Positions 33,394-42,430 of a stretch of 64,000 nt of DNA are shown in pieces. Both the position numbers and the translations under genes were made by a program. Numbering within the stretch: the stretch's first letter is position 1; each line of letters begins with the position of its first letter. Origin of the DNA: JAJPHU01 sp035553375 (GTDB lineage: Bacteria > Planctomycetota > Planctomycetia > Gemmatales > Gemmataceae); NCBI GenBank assembly GCA_035553375.1, contig DATNCY010000375.1:1-64000 (forward strand). The letters run 5' to 3'. The notes beneath the pieces were generated by a model. The model had not been told where the DNA came from. It did not search any database and saw only the letters and a program-made list of their open reading frames with translations.

Positions 33394-35772
33394 TCAAGGC
33401 ACCGTGAGCCGTGGGTCGAGTTTGTGCGCTCGCCGCCGGTCGGCTAAGCCACGGGGAAGGTTGCCGCCCTGGATACGCAGCGTGCCACGCAGATAAAAGG
33501 CATCTGCCAAGTGCGGATTAAGGGCGACAGCGTCGTTGCAATCGTAGATGGCCTCAGCGAGTTCGCCCGCTTCGGCCTTGGTGCGAGCGCGCAAATAGTA
33601 CGCCTCGGCATCACGATGCAGCCGGATCGCTCGCGTGAAGTCTCCGTGGGCCTTGCGATACTCCCGTAAGGCGAGATGCGCCTGGCCGCGCAGCTTCAAC
33701 GCTTCGACATTGCGCGGTTCGCGCGCGATCGCGGCATCGGCGTCGAAGAGAGCCTTGTTCCATTCGCCGTTTTTAAGGTGAGCCAAGCCGCGTGCCCGCC
33801 GGATGGCCGTGTCCTCCGGTTCGCGTTCGAGCGCCCGCGTCAGATCGGCGATAGCTCGCGTATACTCCGCGCGGTCGAGATAAATCATCCCCCGTGTCCG
33901 GTAAGCGGGTGCCAGTTCGCGCACGCTGTCGCGGTTACGGTCGATGGCGGCGCTGTAATCGTCGAGCGCTTGCCGCGTGTCGCCGCGCTGTCGGCGGGCG
34001 TTGGCTCGGTAGTAATAAGCGCGCGGGTCGGCGGGAGCGAGGTCGATGGCCGTGCTTTCGTCGGCGATGGCCTTATCGAAATCGCCGTTTTCGCTGTAAC
34101 AAAGGCCGCGCTCGCGGTAGGCCGGCACGTTTTTCGGCTCCAGACGCAAGACGGATGTGAAATCATCAATAGCAGCACGATAGACGCGGCGGCGCAAGTG
34201 CAATTCACCACGGTTGAGCCAGGCACGGAGGTCACGCGGATCGCGCTGGACCGCCTCAGCGAAATCATCGAGAGCGCCCGCGTCGTCGCCAAGCCGCCGG
34301 CGCACCAAACCGCGCTCGACCCAGGCGCGATCGATCCCCGCATCGAGACGTAGTGCCTCATCGAAAGCCTTCAACGCTTCCCGATCGCGTCCGCCGGTGG
34401 AGTGTTGCAAGCCACGCGCCAGCGCGGCGCGGGCGTTCGCTCGCCGCTCTTTCTCCTGACGGATTCGCGCCAGCCGTTCCTCCTCGCGGCGCTTTTGCTC
34501 TTGTTCGCGCTGGAGGATCACGAGTTGCTCGGCCTTGCGGCGTGCCTCTTCTGTAGCAGCCTTACGGCGGCGTTCGTCTTCGCGCCGCTGCCGTTCTTCG
34601 GCTTGCTTACGGGCCGTCTCTTTCGCGGCGATGCGTCGTTGTTCGTCGATCAACCGCCGCCGTTCCTCATCGAGCCGCCGGCGTTCGTCGAGCAAGCGGC
34701 GATGTTCCTCGGCCAGCTGATGGCGTTGCTTATCCTGCCGCCTTATGTCGGCCAGGACGATACAGACCGGCAAAACGACGAGCAGCACGGCGGCCAGCGC
34801 CAGCGCCGCCCATACGAGAATCGTGGAACGCGGTTTCGCCAGGGCGACGGTTCGCGCCGGCCTCGGAGGGTCGGCCAATTCCCACGAGAAGCGGCGGAAG
34901 TCCGAGAGGTCGTTGACGGGTGGACGATCCCCATTCAGTCGCCGGCGATTGGGGCGGCGCGAGGGGGGGCGGCGTGGCGGCGCGGCGGGAATCGGCGAGG
35001 ACATCCGCGCGGCCGTCCGAGCGGGGACGGCGGCCGTTGAACGCCAGATGGAGAAACGCGGACTACTCAACTCTTGCAAGCATTGTAAAACCACGGCGCA
35101 GTTGCTTGGCGTTTGCTCCGGACATTCCTGCAAGCAGCGATAGAGCAGCCGGCCGAGTTGCTGGCAGACGAAGGCGCGGCCGGCCATCACCAACAGAGGC
35201 AGGCCGGTGCCGCCGGTCAACACGCGCATCAGCCCGACGCAACCCTGCTCTTCCAACTGGCGGATCAGCTGGCCTTCCGTCCGTCGCCGCGTGTCGCGCC
35301 GGCCCTGCTCGGCGACGAAGCGCGCGAGGATTTCCTGCGACCGCGCCCATTCGTCGGTGTCGAGAACGCCCGCGAGGGTGCCGGCCGCGCCGGCGGTTCG
35401 CAACTCACCCAGGCATTGCCGGCGCAAGGCGTTCGCTACCGCCGTCGCTCCCGGTCGGCGCGGCCCCGCGCCGCCCTGTACCAATTCGCGCAGCACCATC
35501 GCCACATGCCGGCGCAACGACTGCGCGGCAGCCGGCGCAAGCCCCGCTTGCCGATGGTCCGCCAAGGAATCATCCCCCAGCGCCACTTCCAGGGCATGCC
35601 AGGCGCGTCCCAGCCCGTCCTCCAGAGCCGCGGCCAAACGCGGATCGTTTTGCTTTCCGCAGCGCGTCAGGAAATCACTGACCGCGTCCAGCGCTTCCGC
35701 GCCGCCGCTGGCGAACACGTCATCCATCAGTCGCTTCAGAACGAGACGAGTGAGAATTTCGCCGATAGACAT
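33394..35772 (-). CDS. membrane protein with coiled coil and TPR repeats
   Basis: A 792-residue protein. The N-terminal 220 residues are helical with no recognised domain. A Pro/Arg-rich linker leads to one membrane helix (about 316-342, WAALALAAVLLVVLPVCIVLA). An Arg/Glu-rich coiled coil with repeated RRLLDERRRLDEERRR-type sequence fills about 345-450. The C-terminal 330 residues hold about nine TPR units (ALKAFDEALRLDAG, ALDDFAEAVQRDPRD, AIDDFTSVLRLEPKN, AIADLTRALEREPED, etc.). It probably serves as a scaffold outside the membrane. The ATG at 35772 has AAGGAA ahead and removes a 16-residue extension. Confidence 0.88.
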   Translation of the reverse strand: MSIGEILTRLVLKRLMDDVFASGGAEALDAVSDFLTRCGKQNDPRLAAALEDGLGRAWHALEVALGDDSLADHRQAGLAPAAAQSLRRHVAMVLRELVQGGAGPRRPGATAVANALRRQCLGELRTAGAAGTLAGVLDTDEWARSQEILARFVAEQGRRDTRRRTEGQLIRQLEEQGCVGLMRVLTGGTGLPLLVMAGRAFVCQQLGRLLYRCLQECPEQTPSNCAVVLQCLQELSSPRFSIWRSTAAVPARTAARMSSPIPAAPPRRPPSRRPNRRRLNGDRPPVNDLSDFRRFSWELADPPRPARTVALAKPRSTILVWAALALAAVLLVVLPVCIVLADIRRQDKQRHQLAEEHRRLLDERRRLDEERRRLIDEQRRIAAKETARKQAEERQRREDERRRKAATEEARRKAEQLVILQREQEQKRREEERLARIRQEKERRANARAALARGLQHSTGGRDREALKAFDEALRLDAGIDRAWVERGLVRRRLGDDAGALDDFAEAVQRDPRDLRAWLNRGELHLRRRVYRAAIDDFTSVLRLEPKNVPAYRERGLCYSENGDFDKAIADESTAIDLAPADPRAYYYRANARRQRGDTRQALDDYSAAIDRNRDSVRELAPAYRTRGMIYLDRAEYTRAIADLTRALEREPEDTAIRRARGLAHLKNGEWNKALFDADAAIAREPRNVEALKLRGQAHLALREYRKAHGDFTRAIRLHRDAEAYYLRARTKAEAGELAEAIYDCNDAVALNPHLADAFYLRGTLRIQGGNLPRGLADRRRAHKLDPRLTVP

Positions 35773-35937
35773 GACCGCGATTCCTTCGACACGCCAACGC
35801 TTCACGGTGGACGGCGACACGCTGATTGGATTGTCACGCGCCCGACTTCACCCCGCAAGGATTTTTCGTTCGCAAGGAGATGCTGATGCTGGTGCAAGCG
35901 CGATTGACAATCGGTCGGAGCCAGTTCAGCGTCCTTG

Positions 35938-36339
35938 TCAGGGGAACAATCGCAAGCGAATCCATAATAGGCGAGCCATCAGTTGGAGCGGGTGATTGAG
36001 GTCGAGGCTGGCGACTGTCGCTCGGCCGGTTGGCGTCGTGCCTTGGAGTTCGCCCGATTCGGTATCGACGCGGAAGTGGTCGCGCCAACTCTGCTGGCGT
36101 GGATGGAACAACGGCACGTCTTCCCCGCTAAGGTCGTCGAGGGCGGCGACGCGGTCGCTCTTACGCAGATTGCAAGCGCGACAGGCCAGACACAAGTTCG
36201 TCTCGTCGTCGGCACCGTCGCGGGAGGTGGGGAGGATGTGTTCCACTTCGAAGGGAAAGTTGAAGATGGCTTCGGGTGCATGGCAATACTCGCAGCGATG
36301 AGCGGCGCGGCGAGCCACGAGAGAATAGTGCGGGTTCAT
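35938..36339 (-). CDS. HNH endonuclease family protein
   Basis: A 133-residue HNH nuclease. The zinc and catalytic pattern is plain: CEYCHAPEAIFNFPFEVEHILP contains the CxxC and the HxxP-type His, followed by NLCLACRACNLRKSDR with the second CxxC and the conserved Asn. The ATG at 36339 overlaps the stop of the upstream gene (ATGA at 36336-36339), so both are translated together. Homologous two-gene pairs occur widely in cyanobacteria and planctomycetes; their role is unknown, perhaps DNA processing or defence. Confidence 0.92.
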   Translation of the reverse strand: MNPHYSLVARRAAHRCEYCHAPEAIFNFPFEVEHILPTSRDGADDETNLCLACRACNLRKSDRVAALDDLSGEDVPLFHPRQQSWRDHFRVDTESGELQGTTPTGRATVASLDLNHPLQLMARLLWIRLRLFP

Positions 36340-36698
36340 GCGGGTAGCTGACGAACGAGGACGGCAGAACGCTCCGTGGCGGCACGCAGTTCGGCTTCGA
36401 CCAGCGCCTCCAGTTCGGCTTGCTCTCGGGGCGGCAATGGCACGCCGGCATCGCGGGCCGCCCGCCAGCGGACCAGCAGCTCGGCCAACCGCTGTTGTTG
36501 GGCGGCGGCGAACAACTCGTCTGGCCGCATGGGTTGGACGACAACCAGAGTGGTTTGTTCCGGCGCGGCGAGTTGCGCTCGCAGAGCGTCGAGCGCTTGG
36601 CCGACGGTTGCGCCGCTCGATTGCGCTTCTCCGGCGACGGCGTGGAAATGCGACGGCGAACCCTGTGGATTGTCGGGGATAATGGCGATGGTCGTCAT
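36336..36698 (-). CDS. small protein partnered with HNH endonuclease
   Basis: A 120-residue protein starting MTTIAIIPDNPQGSPSHFHAVAGEAQ with GATVGQALDALRAQL, then PDELFAAAQQQRLAELLVRWR and an acidic helical tail rich in Glu/Ala. Such proteins regularly precede a small HNH nuclease gene. The 4-base overlap indicates strict co-expression. A role as an inhibitor or specificity subunit is plausible but unproven. Confidence 0.82.
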   Translation of the reverse strand: MTTIAIIPDNPQGSPSHFHAVAGEAQSSGATVGQALDALRAQLAAPEQTTLVVVQPMRPDELFAAAQQQRLAELLVRWRAARDAGVPLPPREQAELEALVEAELRAATERSAVLVRQLPA

Positions 36699-36798
36699 AG
36701 AACGAACCTCCTACTCGCCAGTGTAACGATTGCCGAACCGCTGAGAAAGCGAAACTGGCGTCACGGCTTTGTTTGGCGTGCCTCTGTTGCGCCGGTCG

Positions 36799-36868
36799 TA
36801 GGGTGGACCGAGAGCTTCTGCGAGGCCCACCACACAGCTGGTGGGCCTCGCCAGCTTGGCCCACCCTA
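36799..36868. repeat. inverted repeat between the HNH pair and the aminotransferase gene
   Basis: GTAGGGTGG...GGCCCACCA and the reverse GGTGGGCC...CCACCCTAC pair over about 30 bases each side around CACAG. It ends 23 bases beyond the stop of the aminotransferase gene. Confidence 0.82.
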
Positions 36869-36890
36869 CGAATACGGCTCTCCCGCACAG

Positions 36891-38228
36891 CTACGGATAG
36901 ACACTTCTTTCCGCCAAGACTGTATCAAGAATGCGCACAGCCGTCTTGACTTGCTCCGCCGTGATGCACAAGGGGGGGCAGAAACGCACGGCGCTCTCGC
37001 CGCAGCCGAGCAGCAACAGACCATGCCGATAAGCCGACTGCACCACCGCATCGCGCAGCGCCGGTGACGGGTTGCCATCGCTCTCGTTGACCATATCCAT
37101 CGCCACCATCAGACCGAGACCGCGCACCTCGCGGATTTCGGGATGGCGCTGCCGCAGTTGGATCAACTCTTGCTTGAGTTGCGCACCGCGTTCGGCAGCA
37201 TTGGCGATGTAGCCGCCTTCGAGCAAATCGAGCGTGGCCAGCGCGGCGCGACAGCTAACGGGATTGCCGCCGAATGTGCTGGCGTGGCTGCCGCTGGGCC
37301 AATCCATGACCTCTTCGCGCGAGACGATGGCCCCCAAAGGCATACCGCTGGCAATGCCCTTGGCCAAGCAAATAATGTCCGGTTCCACATGCCAATGTTC
37401 GACGGCGTACAGTTTGCCGGTTCGTCCCATGCCGGTTTGCACTTCGTCGGCCACCAGCAAGAAACCGTGGCGATCGCACAGGGCGCGCAGGGCCGGCAGG
37501 AAGCCGGCTGGCGGAACGTAATAGCCGCCTTCGCCCTGGATCGGCTCGACGAAAATGGCGGCCACCTCATCGGGCGGCGCGATGCGACGCAGCACCGTCT
37601 CCTCGATTTGCCGAACGCACTCGCAACCGTCCTGTTCCTTGTCGCAACCGTGGCAGCCGCGCGGATAGGGCACATGATGGATGTCCGGCACCAGCGGAGC
37701 GAAGCCGCGACGATGCACCAGCTTCGAGCCGGATAGCGACATGGCCCCATAGGTTCGACCGTGGAAGGCACCGAAGAAGGCGATGGCACGCGATCGGCCG
37801 GTATGCCAGCGGGCCAACTTCAAAGCCGCTTCCAATGCCTCGGCGCCGCTGTTGGTGAAGAAGACGCGCTTGGGCGATGAGCCAGGCCCGCTCTCGGCCA
37901 ACCGCTGGGCCAGGTCGATTTGCGGCTCATAGTAGAAATCCGTGCCGGACATGTGCAGTAACTTATGCGCCTGGTCGGTGATGGCCTCAGTGACATGCGG
38001 GTGACAGTGGCCGGTGGAGGCAACGGCGATGCCGGCGGTGAAATCGAGAAAGCGATTGCCGTCCACATCCTCGATGACGGCGCCGCTGCCGCGCGCGACC
38101 ACGAGCGGATAGATGCGTGTATACGACGGCGATACATAGCGTGCATCGCGTTCGAGCAGCACCTGCGCTTTGGGACCGGGCAACGCGGTGTGGATGTGGG
38201 GAACGACTTCATTCTCGAAAAGCCACAT
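36891..38228 (-). CDS. class III aminotransferase (4-aminobutyrate/ornithine-type)
   Basis: A 445-residue PLP enzyme of the GABA/acetylornithine aminotransferase class. Motifs include DGNRFLDFTAGIAVASTGHCHP, the PLP-phosphate loop FFTNSGAEALEAALKLAR, FHGRTYGAMSLSGSK, EPIQGEGGY, LLVADEVQTGMGRTG and the Schiff-base lysine in CLAKGIASGMPLGAIV. A cysteine cluster, GCHGCDKEQDGCEC, is inserted in the middle. AGGAGG precedes the ATG at 38228. The aldehyde dehydrogenase gene upstream on the same strand suggests a pathway in which this enzyme makes an aldehyde and the next oxidises it, for example GABA to succinate or lysine to aminoadipate. The substrate is inferred only. Confidence 0.93.
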   Translation of the reverse strand: MWLFENEVVPHIHTALPGPKAQVLLERDARYVSPSYTRIYPLVVARGSGAVIEDVDGNRFLDFTAGIAVASTGHCHPHVTEAITDQAHKLLHMSGTDFYYEPQIDLAQRLAESGPGSSPKRVFFTNSGAEALEAALKLARWHTGRSRAIAFFGAFHGRTYGAMSLSGSKLVHRRGFAPLVPDIHHVPYPRGCHGCDKEQDGCECVRQIEETVLRRIAPPDEVAAIFVEPIQGEGGYYVPPAGFLPALRALCDRHGFLLVADEVQTGMGRTGKLYAVEHWHVEPDIICLAKGIASGMPLGAIVSREEVMDWPSGSHASTFGGNPVSCRAALATLDLLEGGYIANAAERGAQLKQELIQLRQRHPEIREVRGLGLMVAMDMVNESDGNPSPALRDAVVQSAYRHGLLLLGCGESAVRFCPPLCITAEQVKTAVRILDTVLAERSVYP

Positions 38229-38260
38229 AGCCGATCCTCCTGAGAGAAGAAAAATCCTTT

Positions 38261-38420
38261 CACCACGGAAAACACGGAATACACGGAAAAAAGACAAAAG
38301 GCAAAACCAGTCCATGCACAAGTATCCAGAGCATTGCCTTACTCCGTCTTCTCGTTCCTTTTTGCTTTTTGTTTTTTGCTTTTTGTCTTCTTTCCGTGCA
38401 TTCCGTGTTTTCCGTGGTGA
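38261..38420. repeat. 160-base inverted-repeat element (MITE-like)
   Basis: Arms of nearly 50 bases begin TTCACCACGGAAAACACGGA and continue with an A-rich AAAAAGACAAAAGGCAAAA segment; the right arm is the complement with few changes. A 60-base centre lies between. It is AT-richer than its surroundings and lies between the aminotransferase and aldehyde dehydrogenase genes. Confidence 0.85.
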
Positions 38421-38436
38421 ATTTTTTATGATCCTA

Positions 38437-39948
38437 TCACGCCGGACCGCCTTCGATGTTCGTGGTCAATCCTTGCGCCATTTTGACTTCGGTGCCGTGG
38501 TTGACCGTCCACGCCGTCTTGTGCGTCACCGTTTCGATCAGTCCCGCAGCTGAAGGATGACCATTGCCGCTTTTCTTGACGCCGCCGAACGGCAGATGTA
38601 CCTCCGCACCGATGCACGGCAGATTGACGTAGCCCATGCCATACTCGCATTCATCGCGGAATAGCCGCATGGTGCGATAATCCTCCGTCACCACCGCCAT
38701 CGACAAACCATAAGGTGTATCGTTGTAGATGCGCACCGCATCCTCGTTGGTTCGGAACGGCACCAGTGCCAGGTGTGGGCCAAACACTTCCTCACGCAGC
38801 ACGCGCACGCCGGGACGATGCTCCAGACGATAGACGAACGGCGATAGATAGCAACCAGCCGCGTGTTCGCCGCCGGTCATGCGTCCGCCGTCGAGCAACA
38901 CCGTGGCTCCCTCTTGGCGGGCCAGCGCGTTGTAGCGCTCGATCTTCTCGACCGCGCCGCGATGGATGACGGGGCCGGTGAAATTGCCGGCGTCCAGCGG
39001 ATTGCCGACGCGCAGCCGCTTCGCTGCCGTGACGAGTTTATCGGCGAACTTGTCGAAGATCGATTCGGCCACGAGAATGCGGCCGGCCGACACGCAGCGT
39101 TGGCCGCTGGTCTTGAAGCCACTAATGAGAGCGCAATTAACGGCTAAATCGAGGCGGGCATCCGCGCAGACGATGACGGCGCTCTTGCTGCCCATCTCGC
39201 AAGCGACGATGCGATCGTAATGTTCAGCGGACAACTGTTGAATGCGATGGCCAACCTCGTAACTGCCGGTGAACAGCACGACGTTCACATCGGCATCGCG
39301 GACCAGCGCTTCGCCGGCTTGCGCCTCGCCATGCACGAGATTGATCGTGCCGGCCGGAAAGCCGGCCTCCTCGAACAACTCGGTGAGACGCTGGCCGATG
39401 GCGGGCGTATCTTCGGAGGGCTTGAAAACCACGGTGTTGCCTTCGAGCAAGCTGGGGCCGAGCATCCACAGCGGCACGGCGAAGGGGAAGTTCCACGGCG
39501 TGATGACGGCGACGACACCCCACGGCTTGCGGCGCATGAAGGCGTCCTTCTCGGCGATCTCCGAAGCGACCACCTCGCCGATCGGCATACGGCCGGTGCC
39601 GAAAACGTATTGAATCATGTGCAAGCCTTCAATCACTTCGGCTCGGCATTCGCTGACAACCTTGCCGCACTCGCGCGCCATCAGCTGCGCCAGATTGTCG
39701 GCCTCGCGCTTGACGATCTGGGCGAGGTTGTCGAACAGTTCGGCGCGATGGATACGGCTGGCGCGTCGCCAGGCGGGAAAGGCGGCGCGAGCGGCGATGA
39801 CGGCTTGCCGTGCTTCTTCGGCGCCGCTGCTGGGAAAGACGCCGAGAATCTCATTTTCGCGAGCGGGGCTATGGCTCTCGAAATGCGCTCCGTTGGCCGG
39901 TTGCCAGCGGCCGGCGATGAGGTTGCGGCCGGTTAGGGTGGTGGACAT
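38437..39948 (-). CDS. NAD(P)-dependent aldehyde dehydrogenase
   Basis: A 503-residue member of the aldehyde dehydrogenase superfamily. Evident are VAVITPWNFPFAVPLWMLGP, VFKPSEDTPA, INLVHGEAQAGEALV, VLFTGSYEVG with the catalytic Glu in CEMGSKSAVIV, the nucleophile Cys in SGQRCVSAGRILV, and the EEVFGPHLALVPF and PFGGVKKSGNG ends. The GSYEVG and CEMGSKS wording is nearer to the ALDH7/piperideine-carboxylate and succinate-semialdehyde groups than to classic ALDH2. The ATG at 39948 follows AGGAGGAG. It is upstream of the aminotransferase gene on the same strand, with a 160-base repeat element between them. Confidence 0.93.
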   Translation of the reverse strand: MSTTLTGRNLIAGRWQPANGAHFESHSPARENEILGVFPSSGAEEARQAVIAARAAFPAWRRASRIHRAELFDNLAQIVKREADNLAQLMARECGKVVSECRAEVIEGLHMIQYVFGTGRMPIGEVVASEIAEKDAFMRRKPWGVVAVITPWNFPFAVPLWMLGPSLLEGNTVVFKPSEDTPAIGQRLTELFEEAGFPAGTINLVHGEAQAGEALVRDADVNVVLFTGSYEVGHRIQQLSAEHYDRIVACEMGSKSAVIVCADARLDLAVNCALISGFKTSGQRCVSAGRILVAESIFDKFADKLVTAAKRLRVGNPLDAGNFTGPVIHRGAVEKIERYNALARQEGATVLLDGGRMTGGEHAAGCYLSPFVYRLEHRPGVRVLREEVFGPHLALVPFRTNEDAVRIYNDTPYGLSMAVVTEDYRTMRLFRDECEYGMGYVNLPCIGAEVHLPFGGVKKSGNGHPSAAGLIETVTHKTAWTVNHGTEVKMAQGLTTNIEGGPA

Positions 39949-40206
39949 GATGCGGCTCCTCCTGAACAAAAAGGCTGGCGGCGCTACGAGGGTCCAAACC
40001 GGACGGCGAACGAGCGCGCCGAAGGGATGATCGAGAGAAATGCCACGCGGGTTCAATCGCTCTGTTTTATTATACAAGGTGGAGCAATGCTTCGGCGAAC
40101 GGCAAGCGGCGGCACTTCATTCTCGGATTGCTTTTTCTCGACGGTCGCGGACAATGGACCCAATCGGTGTGCAATTCCGACCGCGCGACCCAGCGAGGGA
40201 CAAACC

Positions 40207-41073
40207 ATGTGGACAGCCCTGGTGGTGAGTCTGGTATTCGCCGCTCCCCCGTCAAAGGATGCCCCTGCTCCAACCGAGGCACCCATGAAACGCGAGCTAT
40301 TTGCCGCGGAAGAATGGTACAAAACCCAAAAGGGCGAGGAGCGTTCCTTCGTGGGCGTTCTGGAGCGCACGCCCGGTTCGGGTCCGGGCACGGTCGGCTT
40401 CGCGCGCACCAATCCCTATCGCCTGGTGATGGAGGACAACGGCAAAAAGAGTGTGCGCGAAGTCTACGTCGGCGGCAAGTCCGGCCTGCTAACGCCTTAC
40501 GTTGGCAAGAAGGTGAAGCTCATTGGCAAGGCGGTGGACATGGAAGTCGAGGGCAAGCAGCATCACGAAATCTGGCCGGCCCGCGTGGAGTTGATCGCGG
40601 CCGAGAAGAAGCGCGCTGCGCCGGCGGCCAAGGGTGGCGAAGATCGTGAACTGCCGATCCTGGCGCGCGGTGTCTGGCCCGTTCCTCAAGACAAGCCGGA
40701 GCAGCTTATCCTTCGCAATGGCGAGGAATTGGCGCTGGCGCACGGCGTGGCCGCCGCGGACGCGAAAGACATGCGCATTCAGATCGCGGCGGGCAAGGAC
40801 GTACTCAAGCTTCTCAAGGTCGAACACATCGACTGGAAAAAACACATGCTCGTGGTCGTCGCGTCCGGCACGAAACCCACCGGTGGCTACAGCGTTGAAG
40901 TCCTTGGGTTGTCGGTGAAGGACAAGGTACTCACGATCCGCTGGCGGCTCAACAGTCCGAAGCCGGGTTCGATCGTGACGCAGGCGCTGACGCATCCGTC
41001 GCAGATGGTCCTCGTCGAGCGCTTCGACGGCTCGATCCGGTTTGATCCGCCGGTCAAGGATAAGAAGCCCTAG
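40207..41073 (+). CDS. exported PrcB-domain protein
   Basis: A 288-residue protein with a short signal segment (MWTALVVSLVFAAPPS). The C-terminal part, ASGTKPTGGYSVEVLGLSVKDK...PKPGSIVTQALTHPSQMVLVER, matches the PrcB C-terminal domain known from the Treponema dentilysin complex, where PrcB assists assembly of a protease. The middle (residues about 30-120) is a beta-rich region of unknown type. GAGGGAC precedes the ATG. No PrtP-like protease is adjacent. It is divergent from the aldehyde dehydrogenase gene across 258 bases. Confidence 0.8.
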   Translation: MWTALVVSLVFAAPPSKDAPAPTEAPMKRELFAAEEWYKTQKGEERSFVGVLERTPGSGPGTVGFARTNPYRLVMEDNGKKSVREVYVGGKSGLLTPYVGKKVKLIGKAVDMEVEGKQHHEIWPARVELIAAEKKRAAPAAKGGEDRELPILARGVWPVPQDKPEQLILRNGEELALAHGVAAADAKDMRIQIAAGKDVLKLLKVEHIDWKKHMLVVVASGTKPTGGYSVEVLGLSVKDKVLTIRWRLNSPKPGSIVTQALTHPSQMVLVERFDGSIRFDPPVKDKKP

Positions 41074-41076
41074 GAA

Positions 41077-41104
41077 TTGCCAGCCCGCAGCGCCAGCAAG
41101 GGAG
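41077..41104. repeat. half copy of palindromic repeat R1
   Basis: Only the left arm TTGCCAGCCCGCAGCGCCAG continues to AGCAAGGGA; no right arm follows. It starts 4 bases after the PrcB-protein stop and ends 10 bases before the carA stop. Confidence 0.8.
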
Positions 41105-41113
41105 AGTTTCCGG

Positions 41114-42229
41114 TTATCCCATCATCTGGCGAAATTCCTCAAACAAATAGCCGCTATCGTGTGGTCCGGCCGACGCTTCGGGATGATATTGCACGCTGAA
41201 CAACGGCCAGCGTTTGTGGCGCATGCCCTCAAGGGTCTGATCGTTCAGATTGATATGCGTGGCTTCGAGGTCCGCCGGCAGCTTATCGAGACGGACGGCG
41301 AAGCCGTGGTTTTGCGTGGTAATCTCGACCTTGTTGGTGCGTTGATTCAGCACCGGCTGATTGGCCCCGCGATGCCCAAACTTCAGCTTGAACGTCTCGC
41401 CGCCGAGAGCGAGGCCGATGAGTTGATGCCCCAGGCAAATGCCGAACATCGGCTTCTTGCCCGCCAAGCCGCGAATGGTTTCGATGGCGTAGCCCAACGG
41501 CTCGGGATCGCCGGGACCATTGGACAGAAAAATGCCGTCCGGCTTCTGCGCCAGCACGTCATCGGCCGTGGCCGTGCCCGGCAGCACCGTGACCTTGCAA
41601 CCGACCTGCACGAGACAGCGAAGAATGTTGTGTTTCATGCCGAAGTCGAGCGCGACGACATGATGCGTGGCCGGCCGCGCCGGGAGATAGCTGACCAGTT
41701 CATTGGTGAAGCCGTCGTTCCAGTCGAACGCTTGCGGCGGCACGACTTCGCGTACCAGATCGCGTCCGACGATATGCGGGCTGTTCTGCGCCTTGTGAAC
41801 CAACGAGGCGTTATCGAGATCGGTGGTGGACAGCACGCCGTTCATCGAGCCGCGCACGCGCAACCGCCGCACCAGGGCGCGAGTGTCGATGCCCTCCATG
41901 CCGAGGACGTTGTGTTCTTTCAAGTAATCTTCGAGCCGTCCCTGCGAACGGAAATTACTCGGCAGCCGTGCCAATTCGCGGACAAGAAATCCCTCCACCT
42001 GCGGCCGGGCCGATTCGCGATCTTCGGTGTTGACGCCGTAATTGCCGATAAGCGGATAGGTCATGGTGACAATCTGCCCTTTGTAGGACGGATCGGTCAA
42101 CACTTCCTGATAGCCGGTCATGCTGGTATTGAACACGACTTCGCCAAAGGTCTCGCCGCTCGCTCCAAAAGCGCGGCCGGTGTAAATGGTACCGTCTTCG
42201 AGAGCCAATTTCGCCGCTTGTGCCGCCAT
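41114..42229 (-). CDS. carA: carbamoyl-phosphate synthase small subunit
   Basis: The glutaminase subunit that feeds ammonia to CarB for carbamoyl phosphate, needed for pyrimidines and arginine. The 371 residues begin with the CPSase_sm_chain domain (ALEDGTIYTGRAFGA, GYQEVLTDPSYKGQIVTMTYPLIGNYG). The class I glutamine amidotransferase domain follows, with nucleophile Cys265 in FGICLGHQ and catalytic His349 and Glu351 in QYHPEAS. SNGPGDPEP is the oxyanion region. carB is not in the window. Confidence 0.97.
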   Translation of the reverse strand: MAAQAAKLALEDGTIYTGRAFGASGETFGEVVFNTSMTGYQEVLTDPSYKGQIVTMTYPLIGNYGVNTEDRESARPQVEGFLVRELARLPSNFRSQGRLEDYLKEHNVLGMEGIDTRALVRRLRVRGSMNGVLSTTDLDNASLVHKAQNSPHIVGRDLVREVVPPQAFDWNDGFTNELVSYLPARPATHHVVALDFGMKHNILRCLVQVGCKVTVLPGTATADDVLAQKPDGIFLSNGPGDPEPLGYAIETIRGLAGKKPMFGICLGHQLIGLALGGETFKLKFGHRGANQPVLNQRTNKVEITTQNHGFAVRLDKLPADLEATHINLNDQTLEGMRHKRWPLFSVQYHPEASAGPHDSGYLFEEFRQMMG

Positions 42230-42328
42230 CGTATCCCTCTGTTTCCGTTCGCCGCACCGCGTCTCACCCGAACGCGCGGCGTCCTATTCGTTATACGAAT
42301 AACGGCAAGGGATGCTTAACGATTGCAT

Positions 42329-42349
42329 CTATACGGTCAGACCGTATAG
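42329..42349. promoter_or_regulatory. palindromic operator-like site
   Basis: CTATACGGT-CAG-ACCGTATAG is a perfect 9-base inverted repeat with a 3-base centre, 82 bases upstream of a helix-turn-helix antitoxin-like gene. Its size and symmetry suit autoregulation by a dimeric HTH protein. It also lies in the carA upstream region. Confidence 0.6.
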
Positions 42350-42430
42350 TTAAGAGGCACGAACAGAATGACCTACTAGCCCGGAGCGCCAGCGACGGGT
42401 TCAAGCCGGGGATGGCTGGAAAAGAACGAT

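Noticed and set aside
34402..35886. Several long plus-strand frames opposite the TPR protein gene
   Set aside because: They mirror the Arg/Glu-rich coiled coil and TPR codons and lack start signals or domains.
41042..42319. 425-codon open frame opposite carA
   Set aside because: Antisense shadow; carA on the other strand has every catalytic residue.
42350..42430. A HigB-like toxin gene before the antitoxin
   Set aside because: The 81 bases are too short, contain a stop-rich decayed repeat and encode no toxin motif.
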